Below, one piece after another: positions 1 through 12,374 of a DNA stretch of 64,000 nt. The position numbers were made by a program, and so were the translations under genes. Below the pieces are notes generated by a model, which was not told the DNA's origin, searched no databases, and saw only the letters and a list, made by a program, of their open reading frames with translations. Position 1 is the stretch's first letter, and each line of letters begins with the position of its first letter. Source of the stretch: Onchidella celtica (Eukaryota > Mollusca > Gastropoda > Systellommatophora > Onchidiidae); assembly GCA_963931925.1 (NCBI GenBank), contig OZ007582.1:27115665-27179664 (forward strand). Reading direction: 5' to 3'.

Positions 1-560
1 CAACATTGGAACAATGTCATACCTAGTTGCAAACTTGATGTCAGTCCTACATAGAATTCCCACATCAGATTGATGTAGAGAAAATGACATTATTCCTATG
101 TTGGGTTTAAGTCAGAACAAAGTAGTATCTTGATCACATTCCCAACATTGGAATGATGCCATTCCTACAAACTTGATATCAACCTACATCAGATTGATGT
201 AGTAAAAAATGGTATCTTTCCTATGTCATATTTAAGTCTGAGCAAAGTCGTATTCTAATCGGATTGCCAACTTTGGAACAATGCCATTCCAACATGCAAA
301 CTTGATGTCACTCCTACATGTAATTCTACATCAGTTTGATGTAGCAAAAAATGACATCATAGATGTTTAGGATATAAGTTGGAATAAATTAGTATTCTGA
401 TCAGATTGCCAACATCAGAACAATGCTATTCCTACATACAAACTTAATGTCAATCCTATGTAGATTCCTACATCAGATTGATGTGGAAAAAATCTCGTCA
501 TTCCTATATTGGATTTAAGTCAGAACAAAGTCGTATTCTGATTGATGTTTGACATACCAT
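1..560. repeat. Satellite-like tandem repeat, period about 142 bp
   Basis: Four diverged units begin with CAACATTGGAACAATG-like words at positions 1, 143, 268 and 410, so the spacings are 142, 125 and 142. The second unit is about 17 bp short. Each unit carries a near-identical CAGATTGATGTAG word and a TTTAAGTCAGAACAAAGT word in the same order. The array is cut by the left window edge, so its true length is unknown. The units differ from one another at many positions, which suggests an old array. No reading frame runs through it. Confidence 0.85.
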
Positions 561-1589
561 TCCAACTAGCCAAGAGATATGATTAGGGAAACAGAGATCT
601 TACAAGTGTAGGTGCCAGACAAAGAAAGTTGCTCACCAGTCGCTTCATGCCATTTGTTATTTTAGATGACTTAAAGTCAGTGAACGCATTTCAGCACATG
701 AATGCAGTCATACAGAGAAAAGGTCATCCGCTCGGTGCCATCTACAAGCCTTGCAGAAAGCCAGTCACATACAAAAAGTTACTGGTCATTTGTCGCTCAC
801 CACATCAACAAACTGCAAATTCACATGCCACTGTCTGCATGTATATCTCATGGGTAAGTCACTTGTCGTGGAATGATATTTTTTTTTGGTGTTTCATTCA
901 TCGTGTACGAGGTGTGTTGGTCTTTTTTGTCCACAAACATGGTGACTGATGCACTGCCGACGGAATGTGTGGATGAAAGAACTTTCGAAGAACAAGAGAC
1001 AGATGACAACACAATGTTGATCTGTCTTATCAAAGAAAATAATTTCGTTTATGATCTAAAAGAGCCAAGACATACAGATGGAAAAGCTTTACATCATCTC
1101 TTATAATTACAATGTCTTTAAATAAGTATGGAATTCTGCTTCAATTTCACGGCTTGCATATTTTGGTCACACATACATTGAACGAGGTGATCTATTTCTT
1201 CATGGATTATACCTTGGAGATAACCACCAGATGAAAAGTACTGTGGCACTGTCTGCCATGTTCTTCACTCTTTTAGCAAGTAGGATATAGCATGCAACCT
1301 TTTCTATGTGACACTTTTGAAGTCGTACGGTGTGTGAAGTTTGTCATAGAGATAATCATGTATGGCAAGTGACATGTGATGAAAAACTTTGGACCAATTA
1401 CGAATGGTAATCAACATGCAATCTTCGGTCCGTAGCGAGCGGCGAGTGACATGTGGCAAACAACTTTCTCTGTGTGACGCCTATATCAGTCAGCAATGTT
1501 CACCACAAACTGAGAGAGATTTAGAAAACAGGGAAAAAGAGTAAAGAGAAATCACTGATTCTCTTTATTGTCCACTGTCGTTTGTTGGA
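561..1589. other. No recognisable feature
   Basis: AT-rich single-copy-looking DNA. Short overlapping frames occur on both strands (up to 106 codons), but none has a domain, a codon-use signature or splice context that I can support. Confidence 0.5.
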
Positions 1590-1850
1590 TGAATGCCAAA
1601 CACTCAACGGAAGTTCCTCGCTTCTGTTTTAATGTCCAGTATGCAAGAGGCTCCTCTTTCTCCTGAATTACTTTGTAATTTCTTTAAAAAGAAAAAAAGT
1701 ATGAGAATGAAGAAATCACTAACACACTATAATATCTATGTGTTTTTTTTTCTTTTTATGAATGCCAAACTACACTAACGGACTTAGTCGTGTTTATTAT
1801 GTTTTTGTCCAATTTGCAAAAGGCTTTCCCTTAAATGATTTTGTAATTTT
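1590..1850. repeat. Diverged direct duplication, about 95 bp
   Basis: Segments at about 1590-1685 and 1758-1850 share the ordered words GAATGCCAAAC, AACGGA, GTCCA, GCAA-AGGCT and TTTGTAATTT. The intervening distance is constant enough to indicate an old tandem duplication with later small indels. No function is suggested. Confidence 0.5.
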
Positions 1851-3061
1851 CATATTTCGTATTTATGTTATACATTCTAGATTATTCCTTAAATTTTCTT
1901 CCCTATATTCAATGTCTTGGAATGTCTGAAAATCTATGATTTTGATCCAATTCCTGTGTTCAGGCAGATACGGATTTAAATGTCAATTATTTCTTATGTT
2001 TGATTTATTTATATAAGTCCACCTGATAATATGGATATCTGTGTGTTCTGTTGGCAATTTTAACCCTCGTCCCACGTTGAATGAACTCATCGTGCGAGGA
2101 TGGCCAGTGGTCAGGCAGCCAATTGTTCGCATGTTGCCGATAACCTCGGCGGTCAGGTCAATCGGGTTCTTTTGAACACATGTATCGTGTTTACTTTAGG
2201 ACGCAATAATAACAATAGCGGTGGATAAATCATAAGTGACTCTATGATATGTGGATAAAGTACTTGTTATGATATGCAGTAAGTTCTACTGTTAAATGGA
2301 AGGCCCAAAATCAAGAATTTTCTGCATTTACATGCCCTCTGACAGACGTTTTACCCTTTTGCTATTTTTGTCTCTAAGTCAGACCACTCACGTGAACAAA
2401 TTATTTTTCAAGCCAGACACTTATGTTACTAACCACATGTATCGTGACATTGTCTCCCCCCCCCCCCCCCTCCACTATGTATAGCTTCCATATACTATGA
2501 TGTTTGTTTTAGCAAGAGATTTGATTTCCAGCTCATAGAGTACATACATGTACTGAAAAGTGGTTTAATCAAGTCTACACAATATCTCTCTAATATATAT
2601 CAAAAAAAGACAACGACTAACAAAAAAGTCCATGATGAAAAACCTACAGACTGACGCCGTTATGCAGCATGCCAAAGTATTACATCGAAATTCATAATTA
2701 CGGACAAAGAGCGGTTTCTCAAATTACGCACTTGGCCCCTTTCTTCTCATTTCACATGTAGACGACAACTAGCATCAAAGTAAAAGTTTCCTCAAGATTT
2801 TCCCCAGTTCGAACTTCAGACAGTCCGTACTATTACATGAGTGTGACGAATACTTGTGAATAGTTGCATTGTAATAAATGTAATCGGACGATACCATTTT
2901 GTCAGACATAGTAGGGGTGACAGGATAGATAAACAGGCAAAAAAAATGTGGAAAAAAAGTGAAAACCGATAGTCACAGCAACCGTATAAACAAAACATGA
3001 GCAGCAGCATTTCTTTACAAATAGATTGGCCTCCCGCAGGATCCGGTTTACAGTATGTAGG
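1851..3061. other. No gene seen; poly(C) tract and weak tRNA-like word
   Basis: A 15-bp C run lies at 2456-2470. Around 2090-2170 there is a segment with an A-box-like word (TGGCCAGTGG) that might be an eroded SINE head, but a convincing B box is missing. Nothing else is supportable. Confidence 0.4.
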
Positions 3062-3120
3062 CCACAATATTGGCCTCGCATGTTGCGTGAGGAGGCCAAT
3101 ATAGTGGGCCAATATAGTGG
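3062..3120. repeat. Inverted repeat with a short direct repeat
   Basis: CCACAATATTGGCCTC at 3062-3077 pairs with GAGGCCAATATAGTGG at 3092-3107, giving a 16-bp stem with one mismatch and a 14-nt loop. The right arm is immediately repeated (GCCAATATAGTGG again ending at 3120). It may be the eroded end of a DNA transposon. No transcript or gene context is visible. Confidence 0.6.
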
Positions 3121-5292
3121 CCTCCCCCAGGACGAGGGTTTAACTTCGAGCAGATAAAGTGATGTGTGAACCCCTCTCTTGGGTGATGGGTAGTTTGTTT
3201 TGGTATCGAATTGGTTTCTTAAAAGTGGCTGTCTTATAATGTAGAAAACCAAGAAGACGTGGCATTTTCATTCCCCAATGGACTTTACATTTTTAAGTGT
3301 TGTCAAAAACAAACAAAAAAAAAAGTCTGCAGCAAGTATAAGTAAATGAAGAATTTGACACAAAAAGGAAGTACACAGTAGTATTTAAAGATTTACTTGG
3401 ATAAATAGTGGTATCGATTCCCACTTCCGGTTTGTGGCAAGGAAATTAAGCTGGTGACATGGGGAGAAAGGTAGATAATCACGCTTACAATTCATTATTT
3501 TTTAATGGATAACTATGGCGCTATTTATATCAATAGGCATCAATCTTGATGCGCATTAATTATTAACAAGAGTGTTTGTATGATAATTAAATGCTTTTAG
3601 TGAGAGCTATGCAGAAATTGATTTAATAACAACTGTTGAAGCATGTCCAGTTCAAATCTTGTTTACCATAGGGGCAGATATTGTAAGGATTTTGCGTTAT
3701 ATAAGAAACCTCAACCCTATTTATAGTACAGGACAGCCACTTGTGTTAAACCTGGGTGGTTACTGGCTCCTGCTTCCATGTAGCGTCGAGGTCGGCGGTC
3801 GACCAAGGTACTCGCACGGCTGGTCATGCCCAACCAGTCTATAAAGCTTAGGGTCTGGCGAGATTTCCTCCCTTGAGGCGCTACTGAGGAACTGAGAGTT
3901 AGGGTGGAATTTGGTCGGGGGTAGGCCGGGCAAAAACATACGGATTAGAACCTACTTCCTTGGGGCAACTGGTACTTTAGAGTATTAGACTTAGTATCGT
4001 CCATGTCATGGGAAAAGTGCTCTCGCAACCATATATAGTCACACGGCACATCTGTGCTAGGTAGGGTAGTGTGTGCTGGAGTCCCCGTGCCACTTTTTTT
4101 TTCTTTTTTCTGTTTTCTAAAATTAGAATAAAGTTCACCTTGAGCTCAGTTGAAAAGAAAATAATAATCATGAATTTGACTCACCTGAAAACTAGAGTGT
4201 TCACTGAAGAAAAAAACCTGCCGCTTTTGAAAGGAGAAATTGTTATATTGGTTTTAATTTTCTTTTTTTTTTTAGCAAAGAGCACAAGACACTCTCCTTG
4301 TACATGATTGTATTTTTTTATTCCTATATAAACCAATTTGTCTCAAAAGAATAATATTTTCACACATTTTTTAATAAAGAAATTGTTTTCTTCGTCAGAG
4401 CTTGTTTTAAATATTGATAATTAATTAGAACTGCAACCCACTGTTTGCGCACAGTACACTGAGGTAAACAACTTTTTCCGCAACTTCAATGTCCTCTCAG
4501 CTCGTGCAACACCTACTTCGTTTAAACGTCTTCTATGTTTATCAGTCACCGACTCTACAAAAAGCTGACGTGTAAGGTTTACATCAAGTTTGCACATGGA
4601 CAAAACATTGTTCTCATGTAGATCCGCTGGTTATGACATCACACCAACGTCGATTTGATATAGGGAATGTGCCCCTCTCATAGTCCTATTAAGACAACGG
4701 AAAATCCAATACAGATCTACTTTGGTTGAATTTAGGGATGCTGGGCACATTTTATACATTATATTCCTTGAAGATGAATATTTTCGTACAGAGTTTTCAT
4801 TATGTCATTTTTTTGTCTTTTGTGAAGATATGGCTTTGGGATCAATAATGAATGAAGGACTGTGCAGAAGAGGCAGCGGTGAAAAAGCAGAGAAAATAAC
4901 TCCTCCCAGTGCAGTCGGTCTCCAATGTTTCTATGTTCTCACTACAACTGACAGTTCATGGAATGGATGCTGCTGATCAGTCATCTTCACACACACAAAC
5001 ATCCAGGCAGAAGAGATACTGAAGTTGTGGTAATCTTTTTATGCAAAGGACTAGCAACAACAGCATGAGCTTTTGAAATATACTGGTACTGTTCTTGTCA
5101 TAATAGAGCGTTAAAAGCATGGTAGAGCCTGTGAATAGGATGAAGTGTTATTTTTGGCATGCTAAGTCGTTCCTTCTAAATCAATGATACACAGAGTTCT
5201 AGGCCACATTTCTCCCCTTGCGACCCAGTGGCTCTCCAGTTCCTCCCCCATTTTGAATTGTCATTAATTTTTTTCACTATAATACTTTTACA
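3121..5292. other. No recognisable feature
   Basis: Both strands were read. GC rises at 3740-3950, and that stretch resembles repeat debris, but no second copy occurs in the window. Several T-rich runs (4097, 4260) break up any long frame. No domain-bearing exon was seen. Confidence 0.45.
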
Positions 5293-5353
5293 GTGTCAAA
5301 AATAGGCAAAAAGAAAAAGTTGTATAGCAAAGCCTCGCATAAGAAATAAAACC
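5293..5353. repeat. Interspersed repeat fragment, family with 22049-22108
   Basis: About 60 bp aligns with 22049-22108: both run GTCAAAA, then GGCAAAAAGAAAA, then TTGT, then AGAAATAAAACC, with a few transitions between. Two further pieces that look like the 5' side of the same unit, with CACAG and CTGTGG around a T-rich core, lie at 23335-23395 and 58100-58150. Class unknown. Confidence 0.55.
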
Positions 5354-6007
5354 CAAACGATACAATATATTTTTACAGTGGTATTATTCAAACGTTTTTA
5401 TGAACTGTTAGTTCGTGATCAGCATTATAATTCTGTTAATTATTATCTCATTTGATATTTATATACACAGTGTACAGAGCACATTCTTTCTCGAGCTCCT
5501 AGATCCTCCTCTTACTGAAATCCCTCCCTAGTCATACCCTTGCCCTGAGGTTTGTGTGCCTCCCATCCGAGAATCTTTGTCCTACACCTGGACTGCCTAA
5601 AACGTTTTTGTGAAATTGTCCCATTATACCTACTGGAGAGGGCTGTATGCAACACTGAGCATGTCAAATGGTCTGAAGACAAATTCCCTAAATTACTGTT
5701 TTCAGTCTGCCGTAAGAAGCAGGCAACATCCGAAGTAAGGGAAGTAATCAAAATTATAGAACGTTTGAATGATTAAGATGGGTTATAGTTCTTATTTGAC
5801 AGCTGCACTGTTATAATTATTATCCCCAGTGATGCTTTGCCTAAATATCTTTCCTTTTCATCGTTTCATCTGTTAGAATACCTTACATAACTTCATGGTT
5901 ATTCATGAGTATGGCGTGTCAGCCTATTGAAATTTTAATGATCAATTTTCATTAATGTTGTGTGTATCATAATAATCATCTGTTGTAGGATAAAATACCT
6001 AATGAAA

Positions 6008-6235
6008 TTAACTCTTTGTGTGCAGTGAATTTTTCCTTGTTTGCCTATACAAGAAGAAACTAGTGGGGGGAAATGAAGGAAGACTAACTACAGTAAAAAC
6101 TATTAATAGAAGTCGACTTTCTTTTTCCCTGACACAAAATAGCCTAGCATTCTTGTGCACCAGTACATCAGTGACTGGCACAAACGTGACCAGCAGAAGA
6201 ACTGATATATCGGTGATTGGCACGTAAAGAGTTAA
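6008..6235. mobile_element. piggyBac-like MITE bounded by TTAA
   Basis: A 228-bp element starts TTAACTCTTTGTGTGCA (6008) and ends in the reverse complement of TTAACTCTTTACGTGCC (6235), so the terminal inverted repeats match at 14 of 17 positions. Both ends include TTAA, the target sequence duplicated by the piggyBac superfamily. No transposase is encoded. Small frames on both strands across the element are by-products of the inverted ends. Assignment to piggyBac rests on the TTAA ends only. Confidence 0.65.
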
Positions 6236-8539
6236 TGAGCAAATGTTACTGTTTTGAGAAGACTGTCATAATACTCACATTTTTGTAGTCTATTCGAACC
6301 TCTGGCTGACTGGATTCTCATTTGTTTCTTTCTTCTGGTTCATTTTTTTTCTTCGTAGCCTTTTTCTTCCTCACTTTTGTCTGTTTATTGTTCCTTTTTT
6401 TATTTCCTAGTATTCTTTTTTCCCCAGCTTTTTTTACAAGTCTTTTTTCATTCTAGCTCCTTTTATTAGCTGCTTATGATATGATTAGCATATCCCAATT
6501 ACCTCAGGTATTGAAAGGATCATTAAAAAGGTCCAACAGTCTCATATAAAACTGTACCTTTGAAGGCAAAAGTAAAATATTTCATTGATGTCTTAATGGA
6601 GATGTTTCCATTCTTTTCATTGCAGAGATGGTGCTTATGTCCTTTCTGAACACAGAAGATTATAACAGTGACTTCAACTCTTGGGTCCAAGACAAACACC
6701 ACAAGAAGATAAAATGAATAAAATGGCTGGAATGCCTCACATAAAGGCTATGTGCTTTTGACCATGTGCATAAGAAAAGTTCCTACAGGCCAATTTGGTA
6801 AGTGGAGAGACTTGAGAATAATTTGATCTAATCTGGGAAAGATTTCTAGTTGAAACCTGGTGGGACTAATTCAGATAATTTGTTATTCTCTTCATTCAGA
6901 TCTGATGTAATTAAAACAAGTTTAACATCTTTTTGTGTGAATGTGAAAAAGAAGTTTATTTGGAAATTTGAAACAATACTTGTAGTTTTTTCTTTCTGAC
7001 ACTTTGTCTTTGTTGTGGATTTATGTATATAGAATATACATATGGACCTGAAAGTTGTAGAACCATATAGTATGAGATACAGATATATCAGCTCAGTCTG
7101 CCCCCAAAATGACTTATGCATTGAGAAAGACATTAGGCATTTATTGTATAAGCTTTAGGATATTTAATTCCATATCACTGCTTTAAAAGACAATCAATTT
7201 CAAAACAGTATGGGTTGTATGTCATTTCTTAAAGTGACTCCAATGGGGGATAACAGCTCGTAAAACATATTTAATGTGATTCAAACTAGGTGCTGCCTGT
7301 TTGCATAGGTTAGTGAATGGATAAAAAAAATATATTAATTGGCTTATTTCTTGTCAGTGGTTTGTATACCATGGATTTAATGCAGTGTTGTGAAAGTGTG
7401 GCAATACATCTTGTCAGTGAAATAAGTATGTCTTAGAATGTATATAAATCTAGTATGTGGCTCAGATTATAGGCCTTCTTTGATGTTCTGTGTCTTGGTT
7501 AGGCTGTTGTTAGCCCTTTGGTTATATTTTTTTTATATTAAGCCTTCAGGTTTTGGGGCTCGCTGGCTTGGGCAGTTGCACCTCAGTCATTATTATCATC
7601 TTATTTTAACAGAGCTAGAGGGTGAGTATGTAGCACCTAAAGCGTCATGACTACTTGACCAAAAATTCTGAAACTGTGCTGCCTCAATTTTTGATGATAG
7701 ATTACATATCCAATTTGGACAAAATTTAGTCTATAATATACTCATAAATCTTATTATAAAAGAAATGGTCTCAAGATTATTTCATTGTTAGTGCAAATTT
7801 TCTTAAGTGTCAACTAATCTAACCCAATCTCCTTTCTATTGACCAGCTGTGTTTATGAAATTTCAGGCAATCTTTGAAAAATGCTGAACATGAATTATGA
7901 CATGTAATATATGAAATATATGAAATGAAAATATGTATTATATGTATTACATTGACATCAGTTCCAGTTACTATAAGGCTCTGTTTGTGAGGTAACATTA
8001 AATAAATTAGAAATTAAGAAAACAAACCTTTCTCAGTTTGAACTGATCAATTAATTCCTATTATGCTCCCACAGGATGGAATGCATTTCCTTTTGGACCT
8101 CTACCGAACTATGGGCACAATCATTATTTCATTAGGGCAATCACAGATGAAGGAGAGGACCACACATAAGCAAGCCCTTGGTCAAAGGCAAATCCTTTTT
8201 TATGAGAGGACGTGTCTGAGATATGGAGGACAGTTTGAGGGAAACTTGTACTATTTAAGAGTACGTTAGCATTTTGAAAATGTAAATACATTATGTTTCT
8301 CGTTTTGAGAAAAGCATCAATTTTTGTTCCAATTAGCTCTTTTTGTTAACTGCTGTTAAATGAGCGTACCATATATGTTATATAAAATTCATTCAAATAC
8401 CAAAAGAAACAAAAGTATTATTTACTTGCTTTTGATAATAGCCCTGATCAAATGGATTTTTTTTTTAGCAAAATGAGATAAATTCATCGACATTTTTTTA
8501 GAAACAGCTAGAGCCTAAGTGTAGATGAGTGAATTAGTA
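6236..8539. other. No recognisable feature
   Basis: AT-rich sequence with no long frame (maximum about 95 codons) and no repeat shared with the rest of the window. It could be intron or intergenic. Confidence 0.45.
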
Positions 8540-9166
8540 AATGAGTCAGTGCAAAATAAGAACAGCCCAAATCTACCTGTGTTTGTACCCTGTTATGAAC
8601 TGTCAAATTGTGACCAATAATGGTATCTTAGAGGTTTAAAACACATCATTTCATAAAGATAAAGAATTTACTATTCGATTTTGGGCAATAAAAATGCGAA
8701 GATAGTTTTTTTTTAACTTTAAATCAGTTTATTTTCTTTTCGAGGGTTTTTGTTGTCCGTGTGTGCACACTGTTATTTCGAGGATCTATTTAGATAATTA
8801 CATGCTGTAAAAGTGCATGTGGCTGTTCCAACAGTCGCATCTTCACCAATAATAAAGAAATTAGGCTGAAAATCGGTATTGGCGTGGGCTAAGGCGCATT
8901 ATGGTCGATATTAGTGAGTTTGCGTCCGACTTTTCGTGTGCACACTGACAAAAACAATGGCCATTGTTAAATCAAGGGCACTAATTCTAATAAACTGAAA
9001 CAAGAGAAAGAAATGTGTACACATGACATATCACACAACTTCGATGTGACGAACAACTTTCCTTCATTGAGTAGTATTCAGCTTTGCACATTTAAATAGC
9101 TATATGCAGTTTAAAAACTGTACTTTGGCAGGTAGATTTGGGCTGTTCTTATTTTGCAATGAGTCA
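8540..9166. mobile_element. Non-autonomous DNA transposon with 29-bp perfect terminal inverted repeats
   Basis: The 29 bases at 8551-8579, starting GCAAAATAAGAACAGCCC, are exactly the reverse complement of 9129-9157. A 9-bp direct repeat AATGAGTCA flanks the pair at 8540-8548 and 9158-9166, consistent with a target-site duplication, although two extra bases (GT) lie between the left copy and the left arm. The ~550-bp interior has no transposase frame. A shorter inner pair around TGTGCACACTG occurs near 8760 and 8940. The superfamily is not clear: an 8-bp hAT duplication does not fit. Confidence 0.75.
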
Positions 9167-10352
9167 AATCTAAATCTGGGTTCTATTCAAGCTGAATTCT
9201 GCTAAATCTGCTGTAAGTCTAGATTATAGGTCTTGATCAATGTCTAGAAATATCTATGCGAGATCCTGTAGTAGACCTCACAGACTGTGGAATCTATAGC
9301 TTCTGCCTAGACTCTAGATCTAGATCTAGAATCTGACTTCTATCTTGATGTAGATTCTAGTGTATAATCTTGTTTATAAGTCATTATTATTATACAAAAA
9401 GAATGTTGTTACAAGTACGTACATCCCCCAAGTATTTTGCACTAGGGGTACATATTTTAAAGCCTTTTGAGACTCAGAGCTAGGGAGCTCCTCCCAAAAT
9501 ACTCCTAACAACAGCCTTAATTAATTATTCTTTCAGATTTTCTTTTTTTTTTTTCCTCCTGTGTTTTGGTTGAAAGGGCAGGGTTAGGGGTTCTATAAGA
9601 TTTAAGGTTGAGAATAAGGACAGAATTAGGGATAGGTATGTATCCGTACACGGCCCTATCGCAAAATGCTTGGGATGCATATGTAGTCATAACAACAGCT
9701 TGCAATAAAGAGGAATGATTTCTTGTAATAATTATTATTACCTTTGGACATATTGCGTTTAGTGGATTTTTAAAAAAAATCATGTTCTGTAACTCATATC
9801 AAGATATGATCTAATGCACTTATCTCTGATTTTGTAGAAATGGCGCATATTGCATTTTATGCTCGAACCCTTTATTTGAATACTTGAGCAGATGTGCTTT
9901 CCTCTTCGTCATATGATGTAAACATCAGTTGTTTTCTGTATAAGTACTAATCCTAAGTGATTGCTCGAGGAAGAATGTTTGTTTTAAAGAGTAGACCTGT
10001 ATTTATATGACAACAGCTGAGTGGAATTCAGCACTACTTGTCACTTGATATAAGAATGAAATTTGTTTTTCAGAAATGCTGAAAAATTTTGTCTTTTTTG
10101 TGTCCATTTCCTGAGTTGTGTATCCATGCTAGTAACTGCATGTTCCAAGTGTACCCTTTCATAATTATCACACATTTATTGTTCTTTTTTATCAGTATAA
10201 TCAAGTAGAAAATGAAAAGTTCAAATGCAGTCACAGGTACTATTTCATTTTCAAACAATTATTATTTTGATATATTGCCAGTATATTTGAATAAAACATC
10301 AAGAAATAGAATCAAAGAAACATGTATTTTGTGTGTCAATACGTTGACAACT
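9167..10352. other. No gene seen; CTAGATCT-rich stretch
   Basis: Between 9170 and 9370 the words TCTAGA and AGATCT recur many times, including a TCTAGATCTAGATCTAGA run near 9316. Similar words recur at 16730-16870, 24853 and 25110. The rest is AT-rich with no supportable frame. Confidence 0.5.
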
Positions 10353-10378
10353 AACAACAACAACAACAACAACAACAA
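10353..10378. repeat. (AAC)n microsatellite
   Basis: About nine AAC units, followed by A-rich sequence. Confidence 0.95.
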
Positions 10379-11353
10379 AAATACTAGATGTTCCAGGATA
10401 CAATGAATTCCAAAAAGAATTTTAAAGTGGAAAAAGATACATGTATAATCTCTTGGATTTTAAGTCTTAAAATCTACTGTTCTCAGGGTGTCAGACCTAA
10501 ATGTCTGGACCAGTTTCATCACATCACCATTCGATTTATCACTTTCATTTTCCCTTGAAATTCGGGTTGGATCAGTTGTAAACCACTAGATCCATCTATA
10601 TTATATTATACAGTTGTATCAGTATTGTCATTTGCCACCGGTAGGACCCAGGACCATACAAAAAAAAAAAAAAAATAATAATTATATTACCTTTTTCAAA
10701 TAGTAAAAAAAATAATAGATGAAAAATAAACTGAGTGTAGCAGATTTAGCCTAGATCAATGTAGTGAACAGAAGCCAGAAATTAGGACATCACAGATAGC
10801 CAAGAAACTGGAGTATTTACATTGACATGGCAGCAAGCAATAGCCACTATTTGTGTCCTCAGACTGTGCCTCCTGCTGAAATTATAGTCGAAATTTGTGT
10901 TTCATACTAGTTTGTGCGAACATTGGCTTGCATTTGTGTTGTAAGAATCACCAGCAATTGGATCCTAATTCTTTCTATCACGTTGGTCTCTTCTTCTTCT
11001 TCTGTGATTTTCATGTTAGTCAGATCATCACTAGATAATCAGGAGGGACCAGTGGTCTGTATGAAAACTATTTTCAGTTCAGGTTCCCCCATGCAGTCCT
11101 GTCAAGATGCAGGAAGCGCCTTGCCACCATGTCTAGCAGTTTTCCCTCCTTGCTCCTTTCTTTTCTTTCTAAGAGACGCTAAGATCTTGATTTAAAAACT
11201 GTTATACACATTTACAAAACTTTTTTCAGGTCCATGCAAAGCAACTTTTGAGATCTTTTTAAATTCAGTGTGATAAAATTATTTAAAGTATTGAATTCTA
11301 TTGTTAAATTTAGAAGTTCTGAATAACAAACATAAAAAAAAGAACGTGTACCC
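10379..11353. other. No recognisable feature
   Basis: Contains a 15-bp A run near 10661 and no supportable exon. A 93-codon plus-strand frame at 10914-11195 shows no domain. Confidence 0.45.
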
Positions 11354-11424
11354 ATGAAAGTGCAAAGTGGTCGTTATCGTACCGAGGCGCTGTAAAACCC
11401 AAACTGACACTTAAAATTAAACCC
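11354..11424 (+). repeat. 3' tail of a SINE-like repeat (divergent)
   Basis: GGTCGTTATCGTACC, then GGCGCTGTAAAACCC and AAACTGACAC resemble the 3' part of the SINE-like family found at 12223, 23406, 34371 and elsewhere, where GTTGTCGTGTCGACGTGC is followed by CTCCAAACTCAAAC. A second piece with the same GCTGTAAAACCCAAAC tail lies at 46525-46566. Probably a sister subfamily. Confidence 0.45.
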
Positions 11425-11916
11425 TTTTTTACTCATATAATAGGGCAACACTGGAAGACATGCTCTGCATTTTCTGGTGCCATTCCACACGGACGTGGTT
11501 CTGTGTCTCCAACTTCTGAACTTTCTATAGTTTTAGTAGGCCTACTAGTAGGCTACAGGGTTCAGTCTCACTTTCTCTCTTTCTTTCATTCTCTTGCTTA
11601 CCCCCCCCCCCCCCCCAAGCCTCAACATACACATCGTTTAATGTTTTTGTACTTTATCCATGTCCGTCGTGGCGAGGTTAATCCCAGGCCTCAAAGACTA
11701 AGTAAGAGTTATTGATTATATAGTGTATTTAAAAATGGAAGTGCTTAGAGAGGGACACATGTCCCCCTCTAAGCAAGTGCTTACAGAGGGACATATATGT
11801 GAAAAACGTCATCGAAATATGGTGACTTGCTATTTTTACTCAGCCAACCGACGGATATTCTATTTTGGGAAGTTTGCCTGTTTTTGATTTCGATCGTCCG
11901 ACATGGCGGCGCCCTC

Positions 11917-12096
11917 AAATAGCCTGTAGGCTATTTTATGTATGACTAGATCGAAAGATCTTCCCAACCCTAAATCTCACCCTACCCCTAACACTAATTG
12001 CCATGCCGACTTTGACAGCTCATGGTCATACGCCATCGTGCGTAAAATAGCGAAAGGAATATTTTGCAGAAATACGTAAAACAGCCTACAGGCTAT
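11917..12096. repeat. Inner inverted repeat, possible nested MITE
   Basis: AATAGCCTGTAGGCTATT near 11922 and its reverse-complement partner near 12069-12095 pair over about 26 bp with two mismatches. The word ATACGTAAAATAGAC recurs at 12112-12125 and again at 12165. This suggests a short palindromic element, or several, inserted in the larger foldback element. Confidence 0.55.
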
Positions 12097-12222
12097 TTAA
12101 TTTGCTGTCATACGTAAAATAGACATTCCGCACTCTCGAAATAAGTAAAATATCCTATTTGCCGCCATACGTAAAATAGACGCTCCGATGTTCTGTCACC
12201 TTGTGATTCTTCTCACACATAT

Positions 12223-12374
12223 AGGCTAGCACAGCGGTTGGTGCATGTCCCTGGTAGTGGTAGGCTCATTTTCTATCCTGTCATTCTTTTACCTCTGTCT
12301 ATCATCTGACTTTTCTCAGCACAACGTGGCTGTTATCGTGTCACTGTGCTTGTCTTCAAACTTAAACTTAAAAA
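12223..12374 (+). mobile_element. SINE-like family, copy 1
   Basis: Shares with the copies listed below an ordered core: GGTTGGTG, a CTGGTAG word, TATCCTGTCATTCT, CTGTCTATCATCT, CAGCACAACGTGGC, GTTATCGTGTCACTGTGC and CAAACTTAAACTTAAA. The head CTAGCACAGCGGTTGGTGC resembles a tRNA A-box region, but no B box is clear. The 95-codon frame over this segment is not a gene. Confidence 0.7.

Noticed and set aside
2085..2180. tRNA-like or SINE head
   Set aside because: An A-box-like word is present but the B box is unconvincing and the cloverleaf does not close by eye.
5512..5776. Opposed 79- and 74-codon frames
   Set aside because: Mutual shadows with no domain; splice context absent.
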